Of a stretch of DNA of 64,000 bases, positions 43,473-55,700 are shown in pieces (the first letter of the stretch is position 1; each line of letters starts with the position of its first letter). A program made the translations under genes and the position numbers. The notes under the pieces were generated by a model. That model had not been told where the DNA came from and searched no databases. It saw only the letters and a list, made by a program, of their open reading frames with translations. This DNA comes from Manihot esculenta (taxonomy: Eukaryota > Streptophyta > Magnoliopsida > Malpighiales > Euphorbiaceae): contig NC_035162.2 of assembly GCF_001659605.2 (NCBI RefSeq), positions 29,330,153 through 29,394,152 of the forward strand. The letters run 5' to 3'.

Positions 43473-45257
43473 TCCCATATGGACCCAATCACTTTACATG
43501 TCTATATAAAAATTTTTTGTTATAGGCTTCTTTACAGGATCAACAGTCATTTCATGCAGTAGAAACATATTTCATGTTCTCTTCTCTATGTGCAACCATA
43601 TTTCTTATAAAATTATATTTAATGTTAATGTGTTTGGTCTTTCTATAATCTTTGAGATCCTTCGTATAAGCTATTGCTTCTTGATTGTCATAATAGATTG
43701 CCAATAGCTGTATAACACCTTTTGAAACTCCCAAGTGATCTAAAAATCATATAAACCAAACAGCTTCAAATACGGCAGCTGAAAGTGCTACAAACTTAGC
43801 TTCCATTGTTGATAGCATTATACAAGATTGCTTTTTACTACTCCATGATATTACACCATTATTCAGTAAGAAAGTATAGCTATTGATAGATTTGCATTAG
43901 TCTAAATCTCTTCCCAATTTGCATTTGTATAACCTTTCAACTGCAGGCTATCTCTTTGATAACATAATGAGAAGTCTGATGTGCCTTTAAGATACCTTAA
44001 TATCCTTTTTACTGCTTTTTAATGTGCTAGCCCATGGTTGGATTAATATCTACTTACTATGCCTACTACATAATAAATATTAGGTCTAGTATTCACCATA
44101 GCATACATTAGACTCTCAACTACACTGGCATATGGAACATTTTTCATTTGAGCTCTTCTTTTTGGAGTCTTAAGATATAACCTTTGGCTTAAAACTTCGC
44201 ATTTGACAATAGGAGTATCAATGGGTTTATAGTCTTGCATATTAAATCACTCTAAAACTTTCATTATATATTGCTTTTGTGAAGGAAACAATAATCTTTT
44301 TGAGTGATCTCTTGGAATCTTGACTCTAACAATATATGTGGCTTTCCCCATGTCTTTCATCTCAAAATTAGATGACAATCATTCTTTGATGGTTTTAATA
44401 TACTCAATATCATTACCAGCTAATAGCATGTCATTTACATACAATGATAAGATTATAAATTTATCTTTAGATCTTTTGGTATAAACATAATGATCCTCAT
44501 TAATCATGGTGAAATCATAAGCTATAATTGCATTATGAAATCTAATATACCATTGCCTCGAAGACTATTTGAGGCTATAGATTGATTTTAAGAGTCTATA
44601 CACTTAGTGTTCTTAGCCTTTTGCAATAAAACCTCATGGTTGTTCTATATAACTTTCCTCTTCTAATTCTCTATTGAGAAAAATAATCTTTATATCCATT
44701 TGATGTAATTTAAGATCTAAGTTAGCAACTAATGCTAAAATTAATCTTATCGAGGAGAACCTTACAATAGGCAAAAAAGTTTTCTCCTAATAAATTTCTT
44801 TTTGTTGTGTATACCCCTTAGCTACCATACGAGCTTTGTCTCTATCGATACTTTCGTCAGCATTACATTTATTTTTAGAATCCACTTATTTTCAATTACT
44901 TTACATTCTTATGGTAACTCTACTAGTTCCTAAACATTGTTTGATTTCATTAACTCTATTTCTTTTTTCCATTACTTTAATTCATTTTCCTTTAGCTGAA
45001 GACTTAAGAGTCTCTTTTACATTTTTTGGCTCATCTTCATCAGGAGTAATAAAAAACATTTTTGCTTCAATTTCAAAATGATGATAATGAATCCTAGGAC
45101 GACTCATTTGACGTAGTTGAGATTGATCTATTGACTCATCAATGGGTATGTTACTCCCACTCGGACCAGGTTCCATTATGATTTAATTCAAGCAACAATT
45201 GTGAATCTAGACAAACATGTTTGTCTACATTCAAATTACTCCCACTTTGAAATATAT
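43473..45257 (-). pseudogene. C1 reverse transcriptase-RNase H remnant
   Basis: Translated pieces show LYVNDMLLAGND at about 44413-44445, the copia RT active site with YVND in place of YVDD (codons 44430-44441), then an RT tail ending in SLMYAMVNTRPNI (44043-44240) and RNase H with YYDNQEAIAY and RKTKHINIKY (43552-43734). Several in-frame stops. The upstream linker near 45000-45180 (FFITPDEDEPKNVKE) belongs to the integrase-RT spacer. Confidence 0.82.
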
Positions 45258-46934
45258 TGACTCGCGGTTGTCGAAACCGGTCAAAAATAACTATTCCAGT
45301 TATCAACAATATTACTACTGCAGATAGTGATAAAGGATCGAATCCACAGAGAATTGAAAACTTATCTTTCTTAACAAGACCAAGAGAATTAACTGAAAGA
45401 GAAACTGAAAGCAAAATAAACTGAAACGAGATAAAATTGAAACCAAATAACTAAAAGTAAAATGGGGGGTTTTGAGATTGATTTAATTAAACAACTACTG
45501 AAAGCAATTAAATAAGCGAATAATAAAATAAAAGGGAAATCAAATATGAGAAAGGTCTAGTTGAAGAGTTGGGTCCACTTCAGTTGTTTGGATTGATCAT
45601 TGAAACTTATGTTCTTTTCATTGATTCAATAGATTAGTTATGGAGATGGAAGACGCTTCTCACCACCATGTCTCTCCTTAAGATTAAACTAATTAGAGAA
45701 CGTCCTCTAATTAATTACTAATCAACAAGTTGCCAAGGAACGTCCTTGGGCCTTAGTCATCAAAACAACTATTAATTGCATGAAGAGATAGAGAGATCCA
45801 ATCCTAGCTATTCAAACGCATGAGATGTTGCTAGATCATACAATTTCCTTAGTTTTTACACCAAGTATTCTTATGTTTGAACAATCCAAGCAATTACGGA
45901 CTTAAAATTATCCAAACTAACAATATATTACTTTGCAATTAATAATCAATTGGCCACATTAATCAAAATAACAAAGCAATAATGGAATCAAGCATGAAAT
46001 TGCACAAATATTGAATAACCAAAAGATAAACAACTTGTGTTCAGATCTCACAATCCATAAAACAACCAAAGTTTCAACCAATCTTCAACTAGAAAAAAGG
46101 TTTCAGCCACTCATGGCTGAAACAAAAAATAAAAATAAAGAGGTGTGTCCAAGGGGGTGTAGAAAAAGTATGGGGAGGCTCCTTATGTGTCTTTTTATAG
46201 TTGAAAAGTGTTGCCCTAGATGACACTTGCTGCCCAAGTTGATGAGAGGCTGCCCAAGGATGGCTTGCACAAGTTGTGCCGTCCATGCACATGTGAAGTG
46301 AGGGAGGCGTGTGCTTGGTCTTCAAATGCAAGGAGTGGGGCTCTTGCTCTTACTTGCTGCCCATGTGTCTCCAAGATGCTGCCCATGCTACCCAAGTCTT
46401 GCCTTTTACACTTTCCTTGCCGCCCATGCTTAATTAAGGAAGTGGAGCCTCTCTTTGCACTTTGAATTTTGAATGTGCAAAGCATGAGGTGGCAAGCATG
46501 TGATCTTTGGATTTAACTTTCTTAATAAGCTAGATTTTGAAATTCAAAATTTGAATATGAATCTTGAAGATTTGAAATTCAAAATACTTTCCTTATTTGG
46601 CTCTTCATTCATGGCGACTTGAGATTTAGCTTCTTGAATAAGGAAAAGACTTCTTGAATGTTTGAAATTTGAATTTCAAATTGTTTTGGCTGAATGTACT
46701 TTCCTTATTTGCCACTTTCCTTATTTAGCACTTTTCTTATTTAGCTTCACTTGATTGCAATTGGCAGGCTTGCTCTCCTTTGCTCTATTTAAGGCAGTTT
46801 TAAGGGTATTTTCTCCAAAATGTCTCTTTACACTATTTTATGCAAAATAATATTAAAAGCACAAAATTAGGCAGAAAATATATAAATTAACATCAATAAT
46901 ATCATGATAAAATGGGCTAAATTATGCTCTATCA
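45258..46934 (-). mobile_element. S5: Athila-type solo LTR
   Basis: 1677 bp inverted LTR from TGACTCGCGGTTG to GCTCTATCA with perfect target duplication TATAT (45253-45257 and 46935-46939). Stem-loop at 45733-45749. It splits the integrase-RT linker of C1. Confidence 0.94.
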
Positions 46935-46939
46935 TATAT

Positions 46940-48114
46940 CTATTGATACATTTATAGCGGAAGCCTCCTGATCATGAGTTTCAAATAAAGATAAGTCTTG
47001 TCTTATCTCTCCTAACTTCAGAAAATCATTCTCTAAAAATGTGGCATCACGAGACTCAAATTCAATTATGCTTCCATTATCTTGCTCACCCAAGAACTCA
47101 TATCCTTTTGAATGCTTAGAGTATCTTATCTAATTTTTCAAATTTATGAAAAGGTTCATGAGTAACCCGTAGTTTTAAAAAAATCTAAATTAGGTTTACA
47201 ATTAGTCCATAATTCATATGAAATGGAAGAAAATGATTTTGTGGGCATTCAGTTAAATACAAAAATGGCCGTTAATAATGCATCACCCCAAAAGTGATGG
47301 ATAAATTAGCATGTGCCATCATAAATCTAACCATCTCTAATATCATTCTATTTCTCCTTTCTACTAAACCATTTGGTTGTGGTGTACCTAGAATTATTAA
47401 TTGACAGTCTATACCTCTTTTGTCACATAATTTCTTGAATTGTTCTGATATATATTCTCTACTCCAAACTGTTCTTAATGCTTTTACTTTTTTTATCTAA
47501 TTGATTTCAACTAGGGTTAAAAACTTAATGAAGTAACTTAAAGTCTCAGACTTATAAGATATCAAAAAGACATAACCATATCGAGTATAATTGTCAATGA
47601 ATGTTATAAAATAAGAACCCCATGCCTAGCCCTCCCATTCATTTGACCACATATCAGAATAAATTAATTGCATTGGATATTCAACTCTTATTCCTTTTCT
47701 AAAAGGTTCCTTAGATATTTTTTCTATTAGGAAATATTCACATGTTGACATTTCTATGTTGTTAAGATTACCTAATAAGTCCTTTTTGGCTAAGTATTAT
47801 ACATGCATTATTGACCTATTGGCCAAGTCTAGTGTGCCATAAAATTACATCATTCAAAGACTCATCATTCAAAAACATACATTAGAGAAAGTGGTAATAA
47901 CATCCATAACTATGAAATAATCCATGAAAAAACCAGAACCATAAAAACTTGTTCGCAAAAACAAATTCACCCCCTAATCATGAAAATTAACACTAAAACC
48001 AAGTTTCATCAACACTAAAACATAAATTAAATTCAAAAGAATTTGAGGAGCAAAAAGAATACCGTGTAGGAGTAGGTTTCGCCTACCATGCATAGCCAGC
48101 TTGCAAGTGCCTAT
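46940..48114 (-). pseudogene. C1 integrase remnant
   Basis: Minus-strand reading gives WHTRLG of the GAG-pre-integrase domain at about 47820-47845, the integrase segment NGLVERRNR at about 47350-47390, SYELW at about 47205-47220, and the linker GYEFLGEQDNGSIIEFESRDATFLEN (here split as GYEFLG and IEFESRDATFLEN) at about 47010-47120. Many stops and shifts. Confidence 0.8.
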
Positions 48115-50263
48115 TGTAACGACCCGAAAATCGGACCGCTACCGGCGCTAGGATCCAGATCGGCTTAAGGCCGCCGGGACCCGTAGCAAGCCTGACATAC
48201 AACCTGTAAACCTGTGTAATCCCATACATGATCATACATATACATAAACATGTAAACTTTTTCTTTCATAAATCAAGCTTAACCTGTGCATGCACATTAA
48301 CAAAACCATAAACCCCACACTAGAGCCCTCATCAAATGCTCCAATGGGGTATCAATAACATACATTAAGCTTGATTACTCATCTCATCAAAATAATAACA
48401 ATGATCATGCATTAAAAGGGATATCATACACATAGGGTCAAGCACAATCTCTAATCCTCAGTATCATTATTACATACGTGACTTTACAATTCTTTTACAT
48501 CAGAATCTTTATCATGTCCACACTTCTAACTATTACATAAGCATGACTTTACTCTTCTTGACTTCTCTGCCTAGCCCGTACCTGCAAACCTGGGGGATTA
48601 GGGAGAGGGGTGAGCTACTAGAGCCCAGTGAGCAGAATAATAAAACATTTAGGTCATATGCCATAATGGAATGCAACACATCACAGCCAAATCACATCAC
48701 GGATGGTATTGTCACCAGTAGTCCTCTACATTCCAAAGTGCCGGGACGTAGAATGGGTCAACCGGTCTTTCTCTTAAACATAACATACATAACATTCCAA
48801 GATGTCGGGACATAGAATGGGTCAACCGGTCTTTCTCTTACATAGTGCCGGGACGTAGAATGGGTCAACCGGACTTCCATACCATATCATGTCGTATCAT
48901 CATCATATGAGGACTAAAGGATCATCCAATAACCAATCCACATCCATCATAGAATTATGCAATGCAGCATATTCGTGAATTCTAATGCAAACAACCTAGG
49001 ATATCACATGGCATTCATGATGCATGAACATGCTCAAACTTAATAATTTATTTGCTTTAAAACATAAAGGTTTATTCTACTCACCTCAGCTAGCTCTGAC
49101 AAAGACTGAAGCAGCTGACTCACTGCTGGGGTCCTCGGTTCCTCGGATCCGAACCTACACAGGTGGACTCAAATGAGGGACCAAACAACTAGAACATGAC
49201 TATAAAAACATCCCCCAAAAACCCCCTAAAACACCTCAAAACAATCATGCAAAACATGCAAAGGAAGGCTGAACAGGGCACTTTCGGCGGCAGGTTCGGC
49301 GGCCGAAAGTCCCTCCAGAACCGAAACGGCGGCAGGTTCGGCGGCACCTTCGGCGGCCGAAAGTCCCAGACAGAGACGAAACTCATGCATGTTCGGCGGT
49401 TCTTTCGGCGGCCGAAACTGCCCTCCAGAGACGAAACTCCTCTTTCGGGGGCAGGCTTCGGTAGCCGAAGGCTGCCTCCACAAGCGGGTTCGGCGGCCGA
49501 AAGTTCCTTCGGCGGCCGAACCTGAGTTTCTCCAAAGTGGCAGAAACTCAGCTCCAACATGCACAAACGCCTCCCAGACCTCTCAAACATGCATACACCT
49601 ATTCTACAACACTCCCAATCATACACAAACAAGCATACAAGTTCATAGGGTTCTCAAACTAGCCTAAACCCCAACTACAACACATCAAACATACCCACAT
49701 TGCTAATAAACACACATTAAACCCATAAACTCAAAACAACCTAAACATGCATTTCTACTCCAAAAACTTGCATAAAACTTGTTTAAAACATATAGCAAGC
49801 TCAAGATCGGCCCTTACCTCTTGAAGATCGAGAGGAAAACGACCCTAGCTCGGAGATGGGAGAGATTGAGTTTCTTGAACCTCAAAGCTCCAAAACTTGC
49901 TTTATACTTGAAAATCTTCAAAACAAAGTGAAAACTAGTGAAAATCGTGAAAGATTTGAAGGAAGAAACTCAAGATCGGTGAGGGACGGTGGAGAGCTCA
50001 CCTTGGCCGAAAATGGGGAGAAAAGCTCGCCCGTTTTCGGCTAAGGGACCCCTTTATAGGTGGCTGGCCAGGCCACATTCGAAAGCTGAACGTGCCTTCG
50101 CATGCATGCCATGGTCTGCGGCCGAACATAAGGTTCGGCGGCCGAACCTGGACTTCCCTCACTTATGCTTTCGGGGGCCTAACGCACTCTCGAAGTGAAT
50201 GCATGTTCGGCGGCCGAACCTGGGTCTTCCTCCAAGATTATTTTCATGCAAAAACTCATTTTC

Positions 50264-52504
50264 TGTAATACCCGGCTAGAGTCCGGCATCGGAATTCTAC
50301 TTTTTGATGGAGTTTCGGATGTCGGACGTCTCTAGAAGGGTTAGATTTATGTTTTTCTAAAATGTTCATTAAGTTTTAAGCTTAAGGAAATGAGTTTTTG
50401 AGTGAAATGAACCAAGGCAGAAAAGCCAGGTTCGGCCGCCGAAGTTGAGATTCGGCCGTCGAACATGCATGGCTTTCGGTTTCACGTTTGGCCACCGAAG
50501 GTGGTCTGGCCAGCCACCTATAAATGGCCCTCAGTCGGTTGAAGCGGTCAGAGCACCGTTTCTTTTGTCTTCTGAGGTGAAACTCTGTCCTTTGTGAGTA
50601 TTTCTTCATGTTTTCATTAAATCATGCAAAGATTTGATTAGTTTTCATGGTTATTAGAAGGTTTTAAGTTAAAAACTCAAAGTTTTGAAGTTTGGAGAGT
50701 TTGAAGGCAAGTTGCTCCAAAACTCCACGTTAGGATCGTTCATCTTCTTGATTTCAAGAGGTAAGTAAAGATCCTGAGCTTGTTTTTATGTTTTCTGAAG
50801 GTTTTATGGGGTTTATAGAGAGAGTTGCATGAATAGGGTTATTTGTGAGGTTTTGATTATTTTGTGTATAAAGCTTGTTTCTGAGTTGTTTGTGTTGTGT
50901 GTTTGGGGTTTTTAGGTAGTTTTTGACCCCTTTGAGCATATACATGAGTGTATGCAAGTGGAGGAAGTGTGGTGTGCAGTTGAAGAGGAGTTGGGTGCAT
51001 TTGGCGAGAGGCAGGGCAAGTTTCTGCCCTGCTGATGAACTCAGGTTCGGCAGCCGAAGGTACATTCAGCCGCCGAACCCCTGAGGAGGAGAGAGGAGGT
51101 GGCTTCGGCTGCCCAAGCTTGCCCCCGAGCTTTTTGACTTTCGGCTCTGGAGGGAAGTTCGGCCGCCGAAGGTGCCGCCGAAGGTTAGAGACTTTCGTCT
51201 CTGGAGTGCCTTGTGGCCTCCGAAACTTGCCCCCGAAAGGGTTCGGCAGCCGAAAGTGGAAGTTCGGCCGCCGAAGGTGCTTGAGTTTCGTCTCTGGAGA
51301 GGACTTTCGGCCGCCGAACCTGCCGCCGAAAGTGTTCTGTCCAGCTTTCCTTTGCATGCTTTGCATGGTTATTAGAGAGAGTTTAAGGGGATTCTTGGGG
51401 AGTTTAATAGAATTGTTCATAAGCTAGTTTGGTCCCTCATTTGAGTCTATCTGTATAGGTACAGACCAGAGGAACCAGAGAGAGCAGCAGTGAGTACTGC
51501 TCCAGAGTTTTCAGAGCCTGCAGAGTCAGTCCAGAGCCAGAGGTGAGTGGAACTAATCTTAATGTTTTTAATTGAGGCCTACAATGCTTTTATCATCGTT
51601 CATGCATCATGAGTATACAGTAGGTTGTTTGCATTAGAATCCACGAATATGTTGCATTGCATAGTTCTTTGTTAATGTGGGTAAATGCTGAATGATCCAA
51701 TAGTCTCAGACAGGAAGTCCAGGAGCCTTTGACTATGCCCTGGCAGGTATAGAGAAGTCCAGGAGCCTTTGACTACGCCCTGGCAGGTATAGTAAAGACC
51801 AGGAGCCTTTGACTACGCCCTGGCAATGGTAAGTACAAAGGTGTTATATACACATATATATATATATGACAGGAAGACCAGGTGCTCGGTTCTACGCCCT
51901 GGCACAGAGTTACTGAGACTATGTGGTGACAGGTTTACCTTTGATGTGGATTGTCTGTATTATGACGCATTCCATGAGATTATATTTTAATGAGATGTTT
52001 TACTGTTCTACTCACTGGGCTATAGAGCTCATCCCACTCCCTTAACCCCAGTTTTGCAGGTTCAGTGTACAGTATACAGAGGGGATCCACAGAGTACAGA
52101 AAGAATAAAGAGATGTGTAATAGCTTAGAGTGGACATGTAATAGGAAAGAAATGTAATAGTTGTGTATATAGTTAGAACTGTGCTTGACTTAGTGATGTA
52201 TGTTTTGTACATGATCTGTATATGTATATCTGTTTTACTGTATGTGAAAAACCAGGCTTAACAGGTATGAGTTAACCCATCTAGAGCAAGCTCTAGTCAG
52301 GGGTATAGAGTACAGAGTACAGAGATAGTGCATGCACAGGTTAAGCCTTGGTTCAGCAAAGAGTTTTTATTTTCACAGAAAATGTATGATCATGTATGAG
52401 TATTACAGGTATACAGAGAGTATAGCAGGCTTGCTACGGGTTCTGGCGGCCTTAAGCCGACCTGAATCCTAGCGCCGGTGACGGTCCATGTTGGGGTCGT
52501 TATA
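50264..52504 (+). repeat. T5 5' LTR with promoter
   Basis: TGTAATACCCGGC to GTCGTTATA (terminal CA mutated to TA). TATA box CTATAAATGG at 50518-50527. Words near 50430-50465 and 51040-51330. Confidence 0.94.
51715..51830 (+). repeat. T5 5' LTR 40-bp tandem repeat
   Basis: Three units, GCCTTTGACT at 51725, 51765 and 51805, period 40. Just downstream is an (AT)n stretch at about 51850-51866. Confidence 0.9.
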
Positions 52505-52507
52505 GAT

Positions 52508-52525
52508 TGGTATCAAAGCCCTAGG
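52508..52525 (+). other. T5 primer-binding site (initiator tRNA-Met)
   Basis: TGGTATCAAAGC followed by CCTAGG, three bases inside the LTR. One G-to-A change from the T3 site. The leader to the gag ATG at 52723 is about 200 bp. Confidence 0.9.
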
Positions 52526-52722
52526 TTCACATGGTCGGACCTATAGATAGTGTCGGGCTCATAGAGGTTAGAAGTGGTCAAGCACAATAGGAAATCATGT
52601 CCACTAAGATAGGGTATTGAGTCTTATCTGGTTAATGCCATGAGTTATGCATGTGCCTTATTGATATGTGATGTTTATGTGCTAAAGTGCTACCTTATAT
52701 GCTTTGTGTTTTCAGAGTAAAG

Positions 52723-55700
52723 ATGAGAGGAACTCGTCGATCAGCTCGATCGACTGGAGTCCCACCAGATAGTGAGAGACCAGCTGCTCATCCTCCTGCA
52801 TTGCCAAGGGCAAGGTCTCAGAGATCTAGCAGGGAAGGTACGTCCATAGACCCTAGAAGGTCTGTAGACGAGAGCAGAAGAGGTACAGCGAGAGGAGAAA
52901 GATCAGAGGAAAGGAGGGAGGCTATGGAGATTTACCAGTCTAGAGATGACAGCATGGGTATAGGTAGATTTAAGGAAGGTATGGGAGAGTCGCAGGGAGG
53001 CGCTCAGACCTCAGGTTTTGGCTATCCAGAGTATCCGATGGAAGGTATGTCGGAGTACTCTAGTTTTGTCCCATATCCTCCTTACATGCCTTATATGCCT
53101 TATCCTTATTATCCACCATATCCTATGTATCCATCATCCCCTACCCATCCAAGTGCAGCACACCCAGAGCCAAATGACCCGGTACCACCACCACCAGAAC
53201 CAGTAGCCCCTGTTGTTGACAGACAGCAACCTAGCTCATCTGGAGGTAAAGTGCAAATGACGGAGTACTTGAAATTGGATGCTCCTAAATACAATACGTG
53301 AGATGATCCATTTGAATACCTCAGATCAGTTAGGATGATAACTAGTGAATTGGGAGCGGATGATAGTAGAGCCATTGAGATGGCAGGGTTTACACTGAAA
53401 TGTAAGAAGGCTAGAGAATGGTTTAAGAACTATGTGGAACCCAGGATGAACAGTATGTCTTGGGGAGAGTTCGCCAATGAGTTTGCAGGGTGGGCTTTTC
53501 CTGACAGTTCTAGGGAGATGAAAGTAATAGAGTTTGAACAGTTGCGACAGACAGATGAGATGAGTGTTGATGAATTTACAGATAAGTTCCTGGATTTGCT
53601 TCAGTATGTGGGTCAAGCCTATGATACTGATCAGAAGAAGGCAAGGAGATATACTATGAGATTGCATCCCAGGTATTCTTCCTTAATTCTTCCAGCAGAA
53701 AAGGAGAGTTTCCACACGATAGTGGACGCAGCCAGGAAAATGGAAGCTAGTGCCAATATTCAGAAACAGTCAAAGATACAGGCTTCGGGTTCTAAGACCC
53801 CCAGCGCAGGCACTTCAGGCAGCAAGAGGTGGGATCGAGCAAGAAGAACAAAGAGTAAGTTCTGGAGTAAAGTCAAGTCAGGTATGGGAATAGGTAGTGG
53901 CTCAAGCTCTGGCACAGCTCCAGTATGTAGAAGATGCGGAAAACCACATGGAGGAGTTTGTCGGTTGGAATCTACAGCTTGTTTTAGATGTGGACAGGAA
54001 GGGCATATTGCTCGGGATTGTCCTCAGATGACTTTTGCACCATCCCAGCAGATGATTTCATGCAGTGTGGTACAACCAGTTGTACAGCCAGCAGCTCCAG
54101 TCATGCCTCAAAGTAGTGGCAGAGGTAGAGGGAGAGGGGCAGCCTCTACTTCAGCAGCAGGTTCCCGAGGTGGAAATCCGGTAGCCCCAGCACGGATTTT
54201 CACTGTGACACAGGAGGAGGCTAACACATCGAACACAGTGGTGTCAGGTAATCTCATCATTGGGTGTTCAAATGTGTATGCTTTGATGGACCCCGGTGCT
54301 TCTCATTCCTTTATTGCTTCGAGAGCCATAGAGAGGTTGGGTTTGATCAGTTCTGAGTTAGAGGATCCTCTCTGGGTCAGTGGACCTAAATGTGACCCAT
54401 CAGTGGCAGTGTCAGTCTGTCGTTTCAGTCCAGTGTTTATAGCGGGTAGATACCTTCCAGCTGACCTTGTGGTTCTAGATGTGACGGATTTTGATGTCAT
54501 TCTAGGGATGGATTGGTTATCTACATATAGTGCTACTTTGGACTGTAGAGAGAAGATAGTTAGTCTCAGAGACCAGGATGGGTCAGAGTGTGTCTTCAGA
54601 GGAGACAGGAGAGGTACACCCAGAGGTATGATTTCAGCCCTTCAGGCTCGTCGTTTGCTTAGGAGGGGTTGTCAGGGGTTTCTAGCTCATGTGAGAGAGC
54701 TAGACAGTCAGGTGAGGGAACCAGCCGCAGTACCAGTTGTCTGAGATTTTCTCGATGTGTTCCCAGACGATTTACCAGGACTACTACCTGATAGGGAGAT
54801 AAGGTTTGAAATAGAATTGCTGCCTGATACCAGACCTATCTCTATTCCTCCCTACAGGATGGCGCCAGCAGAGTTAAAAGAGTTAAAAGAGCAGTTGCAG
54901 GACTTGGTAGATAAGGGTTTCATTCGCCCTAGTACCTCACCTTGGGGTGCTCCAGTGCTCTTTGTCAGAAAGAAGGATGGATCCCTCAGACTTTGTATCA
55001 ACTATAGACAGTTGAACAAGGTCACTACCAAGAATAGGTATCCTCTACCTAGGATTGATGATCTATTTGACCAGCTAGCTAGAGCAGGTTGTTTCTCGAA
55101 AATAGATCTGAGATCCGGGTATCATCAGTTGAGAGTCAGAGAGGCAGATGTGCCTAAGACAGCTTTTAGGACCAGATATGGGCATTATGAGTTCTTAGTG
55201 ATGCCGTTCGGGTTGACTAACGCCCCTGCAGCATTCATGGATCTCATGAACAGAGTTTTCAGTGAGTTTCTGGATCACTTTGTCATTGTTTTCATTGATG
55301 ATATTTTAGTGTATTCCAGAGATACAGAGGAGCATGCCCAGCATCTGAGGATAGTTCTGCAGACACTGAGAGAGCATGGTTTGTATGCCAAGTTCTCGAA
55401 GTGTGAGTTTTGGTTGAGGAGCATTTCCTTCTTGGGACATGTGGTGTCAGCAGAGGGTATTGAGGTAGACCCCAAGAAGATAGAGGCGGTAGCTAACTGG
55501 CCCAGACCCACTACAGTGACTGAGATTAAAAGCTTTCTGGGACTAGCAGGTTACTATAGGAGGTTCGTTCAGGACTTCTCAAAGATAGCTGCTCCTATGA
55601 CCAAATTGACTCAGAAGAACCAGAAGTTTGTCTGGTCAAACCTGTGTGAAGAGAGCTTTGAGGAGCTCAAGCGGAGATTGACAATAACACCAGTGTTAGC

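Larger units (their letters stand above)
43473..48114 (-). mobile_element. C1: decayed Ty1/copia element, interrupted by S5
   Basis: Minus-strand pieces 43473-45257 and 46940-48114 read, in element order, GAG-pre-integrase, integrase, RT and RNase H, the copia order (integrase before RT). It is AT-rich and full of stops. Both ends are chromovirus borders (T4 left, T6 right), so it is the oldest element in this part. No LTR of its own is visible. Confidence 0.85.

Noticed and set aside
43473..48114. C1 as a host gene region between transposons
   Set aside because: Readable motifs (YVND, WHTRLG, NGLVERRNR, RKTKHI) are all Ty1/copia pol.
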